From contig CATZRD010000019.1 of the NCBI GenBank assembly GCA_958423465.1, forward strand, positions 1-42,192: a DNA stretch of 42,192 nt, in the 5' to 3' direction. The position numbers and the translations under genes are program-made. This DNA is from an uncultured Oscillospiraceae bacterium (GTDB lineage: Bacteria > Bacillota > Clostridia > Oscillospirales > Oscillospiraceae). Shown in pieces: positions 33,394 through 41,700 of this stretch. Within the stretch, counting starts at the first letter, position 1, and the number at the start of each line of letters is the position of its first letter. The notes beneath the pieces were generated by a model. That model searched no databases. It had not been told where the DNA came from and worked only from the letters and a program-made list of their open reading frames with translations.

Positions 33394-34655
33394 TCCTCCT
33401 CGCCTCCTTTCTCGCTGCCGCCGTCAGACGGCCCATTCCCTCCGCCCGCTGCCGCCGCCGGGGCAGGCTCGGCGTTGGCGTTGGCGCCGGTCCTGTTCTT
33501 CTTACGGCCGCTGATGAGCGTCTTGATCACCAGGGAGAAGGCGCTGAGGTACACGATGACCGAGATGATCACGTCCGTGATGAACTCGTTATAGGCGGTG
33601 AGGGTGGTCATCTGCTGGCCCACGATGTCCAGCATGGACATGAAGATACCGGTGAAGATCACCCCGATGGGGTTGCTCACCGCCAGCAGCGCCACGGGAA
33701 TACCGTTGAAGCCGATGGCGGGCAGGGCCTGATAGGTGCTCCAGTAGAACTCGGTGTTGCCCGAGAGCCAATAGAGAGAGGCGGCGGCCCCGGACAGGCC
33801 CCCGGCGATGGCCATGCTGAGCACGATGTTCCGCCCGTCGTTGATGCCGGCATACCGGGCGGCGTGGCGGTTGGCGCCGCAGGCCTTGAGCTGGTAGCCC
33901 AGGGTGGTCTTGCTCATGAGGATGTACACGCCCACGGCGATGAGGATCGCGATGAAGATGCCGCCATTGACCTGGGAGTTGGGGAAGAGCTTGTCCAGGC
34001 CCATCTTGGCGGTCTCCACGCCGTTGACCGAGGTCTTGTAGATGTAGGCGGTCTTGGTGCCCTCGGTGGTGTTGCGGAAAACGGAGCCGTCAAAGATCCA
34101 GGTCACCAGATTGGCGGCGATCCAGTTGGTCATGATGCAGGCCAGCACCTCGTTGATGTTGAGGAACGCCTTCAGCAGGCCGGGGATGCAGCCCCACAGA
34201 GCTCCCGCCAGGATGCCGCCCAGAAAGGCCAGCAGCCACACCAGGAACGCGGGCGCCGCGTCGGTGGAAATGCCCAGGGCGATGACCAGAGAGGCGGCGG
34301 TGCCCATCAGGTACTGCCCCGGCGCGCCGATGTTGAAAAGGCCGGTCTTATAGGCCACCGCCACCGAAAGTCCCGTCAGGATCAGCGGCGTGGCGCGGAA
34401 GAGCATATTGCCCATGTTGGTGGAATTGAAGCCGAAGGTCAGGCTGCCCGCGGCGTCCCGTCCGGTGGAAAAGAGGCCCACGAACACCAGGCGGATGCCG
34501 TCCCACGCGCTGGAGATGCCCAGAGCCGGGTTGGTCAGGCCCATCACAAGGATGAGGAGGCTCCCCACCGCGAGGCCGATGAGGATGGAGATGACCGAGG
34601 CCAGGACCGTGCGGGTCCCCTCTTTCTCCAAAAGGCCGGATCTGTTTTTCTTCAC
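33390..34655 (-). CDS. Nucleoside ABC transporter permease (NupP/YufP type)
   Basis: A 421-residue permease, longer than its partner as usual for NupP. The first span is VLASVISILIGLAVGSLLILVMGL near residue 15-40; LFRATPLILTGLSVAVAYKTGLFNIGAPGQYLMG is the family block near 90-122. The coupling loop is LKACGANRHAARYAGINDGRNI near residue 255, and the Ala/Pro/Gly-rich acidic tail (about residues 385-421) is cytoplasmic. It overlaps the ATPase gene and the second permease gene by four bases each, so the three are tightly co-translated. Confidence 0.92.
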   Translation of the reverse strand: MKKNRSGLLEKEGTRTVLASVISILIGLAVGSLLILVMGLTNPALGISSAWDGIRLVFVGLFSTGRDAAGSLTFGFNSTNMGNMLFRATPLILTGLSVAVAYKTGLFNIGAPGQYLMGTAASLVIALGISTDAAPAFLVWLLAFLGGILAGALWGCIPGLLKAFLNINEVLACIMTNWIAANLVTWIFDGSVFRNTTEGTKTAYIYKTSVNGVETAKMGLDKLFPNSQVNGGIFIAILIAVGVYILMSKTTLGYQLKACGANRHAARYAGINDGRNIVLSMAIAGGLSGAAASLYWLSGNTEFYWSTYQALPAIGFNGIPVALLAVSNPIGVIFTGIFMSMLDIVGQQMTTLTAYNEFITDVIISVIVYLSAFSLVIKTLISGRKKNRTGANANAEPAPAAAAGGGNGPSDGGSEKGGEEE

Positions 34656-36199
34656 GCCGTCTCCCCCTCCCCTCTCTGACGTTTGGCGCCGGCCATGTAG
34701 AGGCCCAGCTCCTGTACGGTGGTCTGCTTCGGGTCAAGCTCGCCCACGATCTCCCCCTCGTACATGACGAGGATGCGGTCCGAGAGGCTCATCACCTCGT
34801 CCAGCTCCAGAGAGACCAGCAATATGGCCTTGCCCTCGTCCCGCTCCTTCACCAGCTGGCTGTGGATATACTCGATAGCGCCCACGTCCAGGCCGCGGGT
34901 GGGCTGGACAGCCACCACCAGAGACTTCTCCCGGTCCAGCTCCCGGGCGATGATGGCCTTCTGCTGGTTGCCGCCGGACATGCTGCGGGCCACGGTGACG
35001 GGGCCCTGTCCGGAGCGGACGTCGTACTGCTCGATGAGGCGCTGGGCGTATTTGCGGACCTCGCCGTTCCGGATGAAGCCCGCATGCTGGAACTGAGGCT
35101 CCTGAAAGCGCTGGAGCACCATGTTCTGCTCCAGCGTGAAGTCCAGCACCAGTCCGTGCTTGTGCCGGTCCTCGGGGATGTGGCTCATGGCGGCGCCCCG
35201 CTCCTTGATGCTGGCGTGGGAGATGTCCCTGCCGCAGAGGGTGACATGGCCGGTGGACTTCTCCAGTCCCGTGAGGCCGTGGATGAACTCGGTCTGGCCG
35301 TTGCCGTCGATGCCGGCGATGCACAGGATCTCCCCGGCCCTGGCCTGGAGGCTCACGCCGTTGACGGCGTTGCGCTTGTGGGTCCTGGAGGGAACGGTGA
35401 AGTCCTTCATCTCCAGCACCACGTCGCCGGGCTGGGCGGGCTTCTTGTTTACCTCCAGCTGCACCGGGCGGCCTACCATCATGTTGGAGAGGGACTGCTT
35501 ATCCGTATCCTTGGTCTCCACCGTGCCGATGTACTTGCCCTTGCGCAGAACTGTGACCCGGTCGGACACCTCCATGATCTCGTTGAGCTTGTGGGAAATG
35601 AAGAGGATGCTCTTCCCCTCTCTGGCAAACTCCTTCATGGTGGCCATCAGCTCGTCGATCTCCTGGGGGGTGAGCACGGCGGTGGGCTCGTCAAAGATGA
35701 GGATCTCGTTGTCCCGGTAGAGCATTTTCAGGATCTCCACCCGCTGCTGCATCCCCACGGTGATGTCCTCCACCTTGGCGTCCAGGTCCACCTTCAGCCC
35801 GTAGCGGTGGGACAGCTCCTCCACCTTTTCCCGGGCCTCCTTCTTCTGGAGGAAGCCCATCTTTGTGGTCTCCGCCCCCAGGATGATGTTGTCCAGCACC
35901 GTGAACACATCCACCAGCTTGAAGTGCTGATGGACCATGCCGATGCCCAGGGCCGTGGCGTCGTTGGGGTCATGAATCCTGACGGTCTGCCCGTTTTTCC
36001 TGATCTCCCCCTTCTCCGGCTGGTAAAGGCCGAAGAGGACGCTCATCAGGGTGGATTTGCCGGCGCCGTTTTCCCCCAACAGGGCGTGGATCTCTCCCCG
36101 CCGGAGCTGGAGGGTGATGTCGTCGTTGGCGATGATGCCGGGGAATTCCTTGGTGATGTGGAGCATTTCAATGATGTTTTCCGCTTCCATCGTGGACAT
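34652..36199 (-). CDS. Nucleoside ABC transporter ATP-binding protein (NupO/YufO type)
   Basis: A 515-residue ATPase with two ABC domains in one chain. The first half has a full Walker A (LLGENGAGKSTLM near residue 38), Walker B ILIFDEPTAVLTPQEID near 162 and ISHKLNEI. The second half has a degenerate Walker A (GIDGNGQTEF), signature MSGGNQQKAIIARELDR and VAVQPTRGLDVGAIEYI. This split is typical of RbsA/NupO proteins. The start chosen is the ATG at 36199 (MSTMEAEN), 8 bases after GGGAGGAAG; the frame to 36265 has no ribosome site. It has its own promoter (36292-36320) after the BMP terminator. Confidence 0.93.
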   Translation of the reverse strand: MSTMEAENIIEMLHITKEFPGIIANDDITLQLRRGEIHALLGENGAGKSTLMSVLFGLYQPEKGEIRKNGQTVRIHDPNDATALGIGMVHQHFKLVDVFTVLDNIILGAETTKMGFLQKKEAREKVEELSHRYGLKVDLDAKVEDITVGMQQRVEILKMLYRDNEILIFDEPTAVLTPQEIDELMATMKEFAREGKSILFISHKLNEIMEVSDRVTVLRKGKYIGTVETKDTDKQSLSNMMVGRPVQLEVNKKPAQPGDVVLEMKDFTVPSRTHKRNAVNGVSLQARAGEILCIAGIDGNGQTEFIHGLTGLEKSTGHVTLCGRDISHASIKERGAAMSHIPEDRHKHGLVLDFTLEQNMVLQRFQEPQFQHAGFIRNGEVRKYAQRLIEQYDVRSGQGPVTVARSMSGGNQQKAIIARELDREKSLVVAVQPTRGLDVGAIEYIHSQLVKERDEGKAILLVSLELDEVMSLSDRILVMYEGEIVGELDPKQTTVQELGLYMAGAKRQRGEGETA

Positions 36200-36291
36200 C
36201 CCACTTCCTCCCGTCCGGGAACCTCCGGCCGAAGCGGCGTCACGCAGGCGCGCCCGGCGATTCAACCGTCAGTTCCTCTGAAATTATTTAA

Positions 36292-36320
36292 ATTATACAA
36301 TGAACACGGCGAAAAAGCAA
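36292..36320 (-). promoter_or_regulatory. Internal promoter of the nupOPQ genes
   Basis: On the - strand TTGCTT (36320-36315) and TATAAT (36297-36292), 17 bases apart. The same hexamers and spacing occur at the BMP promoter (37595-37623). Confidence 0.75.
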
Positions 36321-36325
36321 GGAAT

Positions 36326-36365
36326 TTATAAAAAGGAGAGGGAACGCGGAACGCGTCCCCTCTCC
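36326..36365 (-). terminator. Terminator after the BMP lipoprotein gene
   Basis: On the - strand, GGAGAGGGGACGC pairs with GCGTTCCCTCTCC (one mispaired position), followed by TTTTTATAAATT. It lies between the lipoprotein gene and the transporter genes and should give more binding-protein than transporter mRNA. Confidence 0.78.
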
Positions 36366-36392
36366 GGGCAATGTAGGGTTGAAATTCTTGGA

Positions 36393-37502
36393 TCAGATGA
36401 TGTTCAGCTTCACGTTGGACCAGGCCTGCCCCAGACCGGTCTCATAGTCGCTGTCGATGACCAGGGAGCCGTCCACCACGGACTTGAACTGCTTCTCATA
36501 GTCCTCGACCTTGTAGTTCTTCATGCTCCAGGTAGCGGTGGGCAGACCGGTGGCGTTGTCGGCAGCGCCCAGATCGGCCTGGCCGCCCATGTCGGCCCAG
36601 GTGCCGTCAAAAGCCTTGGCGCAGGCCCACTGGGTAGCGTCGGCCAGGCCCTTCATGGCGGAGGTGATCACGGTGTCGGACTGGCTGGACTGATCCACGT
36701 CCACGCCGATGACCAGACCGTCGTTGGCGGCGGCGGCGGCGGAGATGGACTGGAACATGGAGCCGCCGCAGGCGAAGACGACCTCAGTACCGTTGGCGTA
36801 CCAGCCGGAGATCATGGTCTGCAGCTCGGGGGAAGCGCTGAAGGAGGCGCCGTACTGCCAGGAGTAGTTCATCTCCACGTTGACGCCCATCTCAGCGGCA
36901 GCCGCGTTGGCGCCCTGGACGAAGCCGTAGCCGTAACGGCAGCAGGCGGGGTTGTCACCGCCGCCGCCGCCGGAGAAGCCCAGCTTGGTGTAGCCTTCCT
37001 TCACGGCGGCGTAGCCGGCGAAGTAGCCGCACTCGTGCTCCTTGAAGGTGATGCCCACCTCGTTGTCCAGACCCAGGGACCAGCCGTCGATGAAGATGAA
37101 CTTCACGTCGGTGAACTCCTTGGCGGCCTTCTCCAGGGCCGCGGCCTGCAGGAAGCCGGCGCACACGATGACCTCGGCGCCGCCGTCCGCGGCGGCCTTC
37201 ATGGCGTCGTAACGGTCGTCGTCGGTGGCCTGATCGCCGCCGGTGGGCTGGTAGTACTTGTAGCTCTTGTCGTTGTTCTTGGCGTACAGCTTCACGCCGT
37301 CATAAGTACCCTGGTTGAAGGACTTGTCCTTCAGCTGGCCCACGTCGGTGACGAAAGCCACCTGATACTTGCCGTCCTCAGAGGTCATGGTATCAGGGAT
37401 GTCATCCGCGGGGTTTGTGTTGGTGGTCTTGCCGCTGTCGCCGCAGGCCGCGAGGGCGAACACCATCGCCATGGCCAGCAGCATTGCCAGTAACTTCTTC
37501 AT
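36393..37502 (-). CDS. BMP-family nucleoside-binding lipoprotein
   Basis: A 369-residue lipoprotein of the BMP/Med/TmpC/NupN family. The signal peptide KKLLAMLLAMAMVFALAAC ends at a lipobox LAAC with Cys near residue 20. The mature protein reads VAFVTDVGQLKDKSFNQGTYDGVKLYAK near residue 48-75, the nucleoside-binding hallmark with Asp, Lys and Asn. ADGGAEVIVCAGFLQA and VFACGGSMFQSISAAA follow. An unusual glycine run with two Cys, GFSGGGGGDNPACCRYGYG near residue 180-198, replaces the common GFVGGxxxPxxxRYGYG. It feeds the NupO/P/Q transporter encoded next. It has its own promoter and terminator, so it is mainly monocistronic. Confidence 0.93.
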   Translation of the reverse strand: MKKLLAMLLAMAMVFALAACGDSGKTTNTNPADDIPDTMTSEDGKYQVAFVTDVGQLKDKSFNQGTYDGVKLYAKNNDKSYKYYQPTGGDQATDDDRYDAMKAAADGGAEVIVCAGFLQAAALEKAAKEFTDVKFIFIDGWSLGLDNEVGITFKEHECGYFAGYAAVKEGYTKLGFSGGGGGDNPACCRYGYGFVQGANAAAAEMGVNVEMNYSWQYGASFSASPELQTMISGWYANGTEVVFACGGSMFQSISAAAAANDGLVIGVDVDQSSQSDTVITSAMKGLADATQWACAKAFDGTWADMGGQADLGAADNATGLPTATWSMKNYKVEDYEKQFKSVVDGSLVIDSDYETGLGQAWSNVKLNII

Positions 37503-37594
37503 GGAAATCTCAACCTTTCATTTAATTTTCGCCGGCGGCGCGAGAGACGGCGCCCCGGGGGCCTTCCCCGAAGCCCAAGCCGCCAGCACGGCCT

Positions 37595-37623
37595 ATTATA
37601 CCTTATCCCGTCCCATAAAGCAA
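37595..37623 (-). promoter_or_regulatory. BMP lipoprotein gene promoter
   Basis: On the - strand TTGCTT (37623-37618) and TATAAT (37600-37595) with a 17-base spacer, then a GC-rich leader of about 90 bases with CGCCGGCGG-type palindromes. No known riboswitch was recognised. Confidence 0.78.
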
Positions 37624-37712
37624 CCTGAATCATGAGAAATCCCGGAAAAATCTTCAAACCTTTTTGGCGCTTTTTACCATTGCCGCCCCGGGGCGGTGCC
37701 AATCGGCGTGGA

Positions 37713-37745
37713 ATCAAAAAAAGCGGCGGCGCCGCTTTTTTTGAT
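37713..37745 (-). terminator. Terminator of the deoC-deoD operon
   Basis: A 15-base-pair stem ATCAAAAAAAGCGGC / GCCGCTTTTTTTGAT with a GGC loop; the seven T in one arm serve as the U tract. It lies directly after the deoD stop. Confidence 0.85.
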
Positions 37746-37749
37746 CGAT

Positions 37750-38466
37750 TTACAGCCTGTCCATCTCCACGGCGGTCTTGAGGGCGATCTCCATCATGGT
37801 GGTGAAGGCGGTCTGCCGGTCCTGGGCGGAAAGCTCCTCGCCGGTGACGATGCTGTCGGAGATGGAGCAGATGGCCAGGGCCCGCTTGCCCAGGTAGGCG
37901 GCGGTCATGTACAGGGCGGCGGCCTCCATCTCCACCGCCAGCACCCCCATCTTCGCCCACTGCATGGTGGACTCGGAGGCGTCGTAGAAGGTATCAGAGG
38001 AGAGCAGATTGCCCACGGGCATCTCCACGCCCATGGTCCGGGCCACCTGGACGGCGGTCTCCAGCAGCTTAAAGTCCGCGATGGGGGCGAAGGTGCCGGG
38101 CAGGCCGTACTGGTGGGCGAAGTTGGAGTTGGTGCAGGCGCCGGAGGCGGCCACCACGTCCCGGAGCTTCAGCTTCTTGCTGATGGCCCCGGCGGAGCCG
38201 ATGCGCATGATGTTCTCCACGCCGTACTGGCTGTACAGCTCATGGGAGTAGATGCCGATGGAGGGCATCCCCATGCCGGAGGCCATCACGGACACGGGCA
38301 CGCCCTGGTAGGTCCCGGTGTAGCCGTGGATGCCCCGGACGTTGTTCACCAGCCTGGCGTCCTCCAAAAAGGTCTCCGCGATGAACTTGGCCCGGAGGGG
38401 GTCGCCGGGCATGAGCACGGTCTTTGCAAAGTCGCCCTTCTGGGCGGAATTGTGGGGAGTAGCCAT
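37750..38466 (-). CDS. deoD: Purine-nucleoside phosphorylase, DeoD type
   Basis: A 238-residue hexameric-type phosphorylase that splits purine (deoxy)nucleosides with phosphate. Motifs: VLMPGDPLRAKFIAETFL (17-34), GMGMPSIGIYSHELY near 64-78, MRIGSAGAISKKLKLRDVV near 86, MEMEAAALYMTAAYLGKRAL-type stretch near 178-198 (ribose-binding Glu), and CSISDSIVTGEE near 200, with the catalytic Asp of DeoD (SDSI). The length and the SDS motif separate it from the uridine phosphorylase at 7692. It follows deoC by 40 bases with ribosome site AGAGGAAAG. Confidence 0.95.
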   Translation of the reverse strand: MATPHNSAQKGDFAKTVLMPGDPLRAKFIAETFLEDARLVNNVRGIHGYTGTYQGVPVSVMASGMGMPSIGIYSHELYSQYGVENIMRIGSAGAISKKLKLRDVVAASGACTNSNFAHQYGLPGTFAPIADFKLLETAVQVARTMGVEMPVGNLLSSDTFYDASESTMQWAKMGVLAVEMEAAALYMTAAYLGKRALAICSISDSIVTGEELSAQDRQTAFTTMMEIALKTAVEMDRL

Positions 38467-38506
38467 ATTCTTTCCTCTTTTCTGTCAGATTGTCAAACCC
38501 GCCGCA

Positions 38507-39172
38507 TCAATAGCCCGTGCCCTGGATGCCCTTGACGGCCTTGACGATGCGGCTGGTGCCCAGGCGGGAGGCCCCCAGGTTGATAAAGTCCTCGGCGTCC
38601 TTCAGGTCGGCGATGCCGCCGGCGGCCTTGATCTTCACATGGGGGGCCACATGCTGGGCGAAGAGGGCCACGTCCTCCCGGGTGGCGCCGCCGCCGGCGA
38701 AGCCCGTGGAGGTCTTGATGTAGTCGGCGCCGGAGTCGGAGACGATCTCGCACATCTTGATCTTCTCCTCGTCGGTGAGGAGGCAGGTCTCGATGATGAC
38801 CTTCAGCAGCTTCCCGTGGCAGGCGGCCTTGACGGCCTTGATCTCCTCCAGCAGGGCGTCCCACTTCTTGTCCTTCACCCAGCCGATGTTGATGACCATA
38901 TCGATCTCATCGGCGCCGTTTTTCACCGCGTCCTCGGTCTCAAAGCACTTGACGGCGGTGGTGGAGTAGCCGTTGGGGAAGCCGATGACGGTGCACACCG
39001 CCAGCTTGTCCCCCACGTACTCCTTGGCCTGCTTCACATAGCTGGCGGGGATGCAGACGGAGGCGGTGGCGTATTTCATGCCGTCGTCACAGATGCCCCT
39101 GATCTGCTCCCAGGTCGCGCCCTGGGCCAGCAGCGTGTGGTCTACGGTGGAAAGGATGGCCTTCAGTTCCAT
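38507..39172 (-). CDS. deoC: Deoxyribose-phosphate aldolase
   Basis: A 221-residue class I aldolase that splits 2-deoxyribose 5-phosphate to acetaldehyde and glyceraldehyde 3-phosphate, the last step of deoxynucleoside use. The Schiff-base Lys lies in GADYIKTSTGF near residue 148-158; EIDMVINIGWVKDKKW near 89 has the active-site Asp and Lys region, and IKAAGGIADLKDA near 175 holds the second catalytic Lys. The first gene of deoC-deoD. TATGAT and TATACT overlap at 39229-39239 on the - strand as a possible -10, with no clear -35. Confidence 0.95.
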   Translation of the reverse strand: MELKAILSTVDHTLLAQGATWEQIRGICDDGMKYATASVCIPASYVKQAKEYVGDKLAVCTVIGFPNGYSTTAVKCFETEDAVKNGADEIDMVINIGWVKDKKWDALLEEIKAVKAACHGKLLKVIIETCLLTDEEKIKMCEIVSDSGADYIKTSTGFAGGGATREDVALFAQHVAPHVKIKAAGGIADLKDAEDFINLGASRLGTSRIVKAVKGIQGTGY

Positions 39173-39301
39173 AATGCGTTCCTGCTTTCTCCGCGTGAGC
39201 GGTAAGATGATGTTCGTTCACTGGAAGCAGTATATCATATCCGCGGGGAAATGGGAAGCGGATTTTTCTTTTATCCGGACGTTTGGGGGCTTCTCAAAAA
39301 C

Positions 39302-39330
39302 GGTCAACGGTTTTATGATAGGTTTTGACC
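39302..39330 (+). promoter_or_regulatory. Possible TetR operator upstream of the TetR-ABC operon
   Basis: GGTCAA (39302-39307) and TTGACC (39325-39330) are inverted half-sites separated by 17 bases; a nearby AAAAC-N8-GTTTT overlaps the left one. Position 27 bases before the ATG fits self-repression. Pattern only. Confidence 0.35.
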
Positions 39331-39356
39331 AGATGGATCAATAGGAGGTACAAGCC

Positions 39357-39986
39357 ATGAACGACGCCTTTTACCGCCTGCCGCCGGAGAAACAGCGGCG
39401 GATCATGGACGCCGGCTACCGGGTGTTCTCCCAGAACAGCTACAAGAAGAGTCCCATGAGCGAGATCGCCGCCGAGGCGGGGATCAGCAAGGCCCTTTTG
39501 TTCCACTATTTCCACAACAAGCGGGAGCTGTATCTGTTCCTCTGGGAGGCGTGCGCCCAGACCACCATCGAGTACCTCACGGCCTGCGGGTGCTATGAGC
39601 AGACCGACCTTTTCGAGGGCATGTACCGGGGGATGCGGGCCAAACTGCGCATCATCCGGGCCCACCCACATATGGCCTCCTTTACCATCAAGGCCTTTTA
39701 CGAAAAGGACCAGGAGATCTGCGCCGCCGTTCAGGCCAGCTATCACCGGCATTTCAACTTCAAGGCGGACGCCGCGCGGATGAGCATGGACCCGGCCCAG
39801 TTCGTTCCCGGCCTGGATCTTCAGATGATGTACCGGGACATGTACTGGGCCAGCGAGGGGTATCTCTGGGAGATGGTCCAGCGGGGAGAATTTGACCCGG
39901 AGCAGATGGAGCGGGATTTCACCGCTCTCATGGCGTTCTGGAAAAGCGTCTATTTGAGAAAGGAGGCATCGCATGAAGATCCTTGA
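39357..39986 (+). CDS. TetR/AcrR-family transcriptional regulator
   Basis: A 209-residue regulator. The N-terminal helix-turn-helix spans about residues 9-52: PPEKQRRIMDAGYRVFSQNSYKKSPMSEIAAEAGISKALLFHYFHNKRELYLFLW in consecutive blocks, a very typical TetR pattern. The C-terminal ligand-binding domain is all-helical and not specific. The ATG at 39357 follows AGGAGGTACAAGCC. Its last 14 bases overlap the ABC ATPase gene, so the regulator and exporter are one operon; it probably represses its own promoter until a drug or metabolite binds. The inducer is unknown. Confidence 0.93.
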   Translation: MNDAFYRLPPEKQRRIMDAGYRVFSQNSYKKSPMSEIAAEAGISKALLFHYFHNKRELYLFLWEACAQTTIEYLTACGCYEQTDLFEGMYRGMRAKLRIIRAHPHMASFTIKAFYEKDQEICAAVQASYHRHFNFKADAARMSMDPAQFVPGLDLQMMYRDMYWASEGYLWEMVQRGEFDPEQMERDFTALMAFWKSVYLRKEASHEDP

Positions 39987-40854
39987 GACCAGCGCGCTGG
40001 TCAAGACCTACGGCAGCGTCCGGGGCGTGGCGGGGGTGGACCTGGCGGTGGAGGAGGGCGACTTCTTCGGCTTCATCGGCCCTAACGGGGCGGGAAAGTC
40101 CACCACCATCCGCGTTCTGCTGGGGCTGATCGCTCCCACCGGCGGCGAGGCCCGGCTCTTCGGCCGCCCTGCGGCCCCCGGGGACCGGACCATCCTGTCC
40201 CAGGTGGGCTACATGCCCTCGGAGGCCCAGTTCCACCCGGAGCTGCGGGTGGAGGAGGCGCTGCGCTTCTCCGCACGGCTGCGGGGACTGGACTGCGGCG
40301 GAGAGGCGGCGGAGCTGTGCCGGCGCCTCCGGCTGGACCCCCGGCGGCGGATTCGGGAGCTGAGTCTGGGCAACCGGAAGAAGGTGTCCATCGTCTGCGC
40401 CATGCAGCACCGGCCCCGGCTGTACATCCTGGACGAGCCCACCAGCGGCCTGGACCCCCTGATGCAGCGGGAGTTCTACGCCCTGCTCCGGGAGCGGAAT
40501 CAGGAGGGCGCCACGGTATTTCTCTCCTCCCATGTGCTCTCGGAGATCCAGCGGTACTGCCGCTCCGCCGCCGTCATTCGGGCCGGACAGGTGCTGGTCT
40601 CGGACCGGATGGACCGGCTGGGCCATACGGGGGCCAAGCGGGTAACCCTTATGGGCGTGGCCGCGCCGCCGGCGCTGCCGGGAGTCCGGGACCTTCGGCT
40701 CCTGGACGGCGGCGTCAGCTTTCTCTACAGCGGCGAGGCCCGTTCCCTGACGGCGGCGCTGGCTCCCCTGCCCCTGACGGATCTCACCGTAGCGGAGCCG
40801 GATCTGGAGGAGGTTTTCCTCCACTACTACGGAGAGGCGGGTGACGGGGTATGA
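39973..40854 (+). CDS. ABC transporter ATP-binding protein (ABC-2 exporter)
   Basis: A 293-residue ATPase. Walker A is FIGPNGAGKSTTIRVLLGL near residue 35, the signature reads LSLGNRKKVSI near 132, Walker B is LYILDEPTSGLDPLMQREF near 152, and LSSHVLSEIQRYC is the H-loop. The C-terminal 75 residues are a variable extension found in multidrug/antibiotic exporters (CcmA type). The signature LSLGN is a common variant in this group. It overlaps the TetR gene by 14 bases and the permease gene by four. The substrate is unknown; drug or lipid export is the usual role. Confidence 0.92.
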   Translation: MKILETSALVKTYGSVRGVAGVDLAVEEGDFFGFIGPNGAGKSTTIRVLLGLIAPTGGEARLFGRPAAPGDRTILSQVGYMPSEAQFHPELRVEEALRFSARLRGLDCGGEAAELCRRLRLDPRRRIRELSLGNRKKVSIVCAMQHRPRLYILDEPTSGLDPLMQREFYALLRERNQEGATVFLSSHVLSEIQRYCRSAAVIRAGQVLVSDRMDRLGHTGAKRVTLMGVAAPPALPGVRDLRLLDGGVSFLYSGEARSLTAALAPLPLTDLTVAEPDLEEVFLHYYGEAGDGV

Positions 40855-41639
40855 CCATCCTTCTTCATGAGCTGCGGCTGCGCCGGACAGGCCTGCTGGT
40901 CTGGTCCCTGGCGGTGTCGGCCCTGGTGGCGGCCTGCGTGCTGATCTACCCGGAGATGGCGGATCAGATGGACGCGGTGAGCCAAACCTTCGCCCAGATG
41001 GGCGGCTTCTCCGCCGCCTTCGGCATGGACCAGGTGGATTTCGGCCAGTTCATGGGCTTTTTCGCCGTGGAGTGCGGCACCTGCCTGGGGCTGGGCGGCG
41101 GTCTTTTCGCCGCCCTCACGGGGATCTCCGCCCTGGCCGGGGAGGAGGCCTCCCACACCGCCTCCTTTCTGCTAACCCACCCGGTATCCCGGCCCCGGGT
41201 GGTAGGGGAAAAGCTGCTGGCGGCGGCGGTCCAGATCCTTCTGTTCCATCTGACGGTCTCGGCGGTTTCCCTCCTGGCCATGGCCGCCATTGGGGAGCGG
41301 CCCGACGGAAAGCGGCTGGCCCTGCTGCTCCTGGCGGGCCTGCTGCTGGAGCTGGAGGTAATGGCCCTGTGCTTCGGGATCTCCGCCTTTCTGCGGCGGG
41401 GCGGCGGCGGAATCGCCATGGGTCTGGCCCTGGGGCTGTACTTTCTGAACCTCCTGGCCAACCTGACGGAGGGCGCGGCCTTCCTGAAGTACCTCACCCC
41501 CTTCGCCTACGCCGACGGGGCGGACATCGTCTCCGCCGGCGCTCTGGAGAGCGGGCCTCTGGCGGTGGGAGCGGTCCTGTCCGCCGCCGGGATCCTGGCC
41601 GCCTTCTGGTTCTACTGCCGGAAGGATATCGCCGACTGA
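40851..41639 (+). CDS. ABC-2 type permease subunit
   Basis: A 262-residue membrane protein with about six spans: near residues 15-35, 65-90, 113-135, 150-168, 178-200 and 228-250. The N-terminal LLHELRLRRTGLLVWSLAVSALV and LAGEEASHTASFLLTHPVSRPRVVGEKLLAAAV near residue 95-125 match the ABC-2 subgroup of bacitracin/antibiotic-like exporters (PF12679-like). It overlaps the ATPase gene by ATGA and ends 17 bases before a terminator. It works with the 39973 ATPase. Confidence 0.88.
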   Translation: MTILLHELRLRRTGLLVWSLAVSALVAACVLIYPEMADQMDAVSQTFAQMGGFSAAFGMDQVDFGQFMGFFAVECGTCLGLGGGLFAALTGISALAGEEASHTASFLLTHPVSRPRVVGEKLLAAAVQILLFHLTVSAVSLLAMAAIGERPDGKRLALLLLAGLLLELEVMALCFGISAFLRRGGGGIAMGLALGLYFLNLLANLTEGAAFLKYLTPFAYADGADIVSAGALESGPLAVGAVLSAAGILAAFWFYCRKDIAD

Positions 41640-41656
41640 CCCTTCTCCCATAAACC

Positions 41657-41697
41657 GGGGGCCTGCCCCGCCGCTCGGCGGGGCAGGCCCCCCTTTT
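41657..41697 (+). terminator. Terminator after the TetR-ABC operon
   Basis: A 16-base-pair stem GGGGGCCTGCCCCGCC / GGCGGGGCAGGCCCCC with a GCTC loop, followed by CTTTT on the + strand. It lies between convergent genes; the - side has no T-run. Confidence 0.88.
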
Positions 41698-41700
41698 CCG

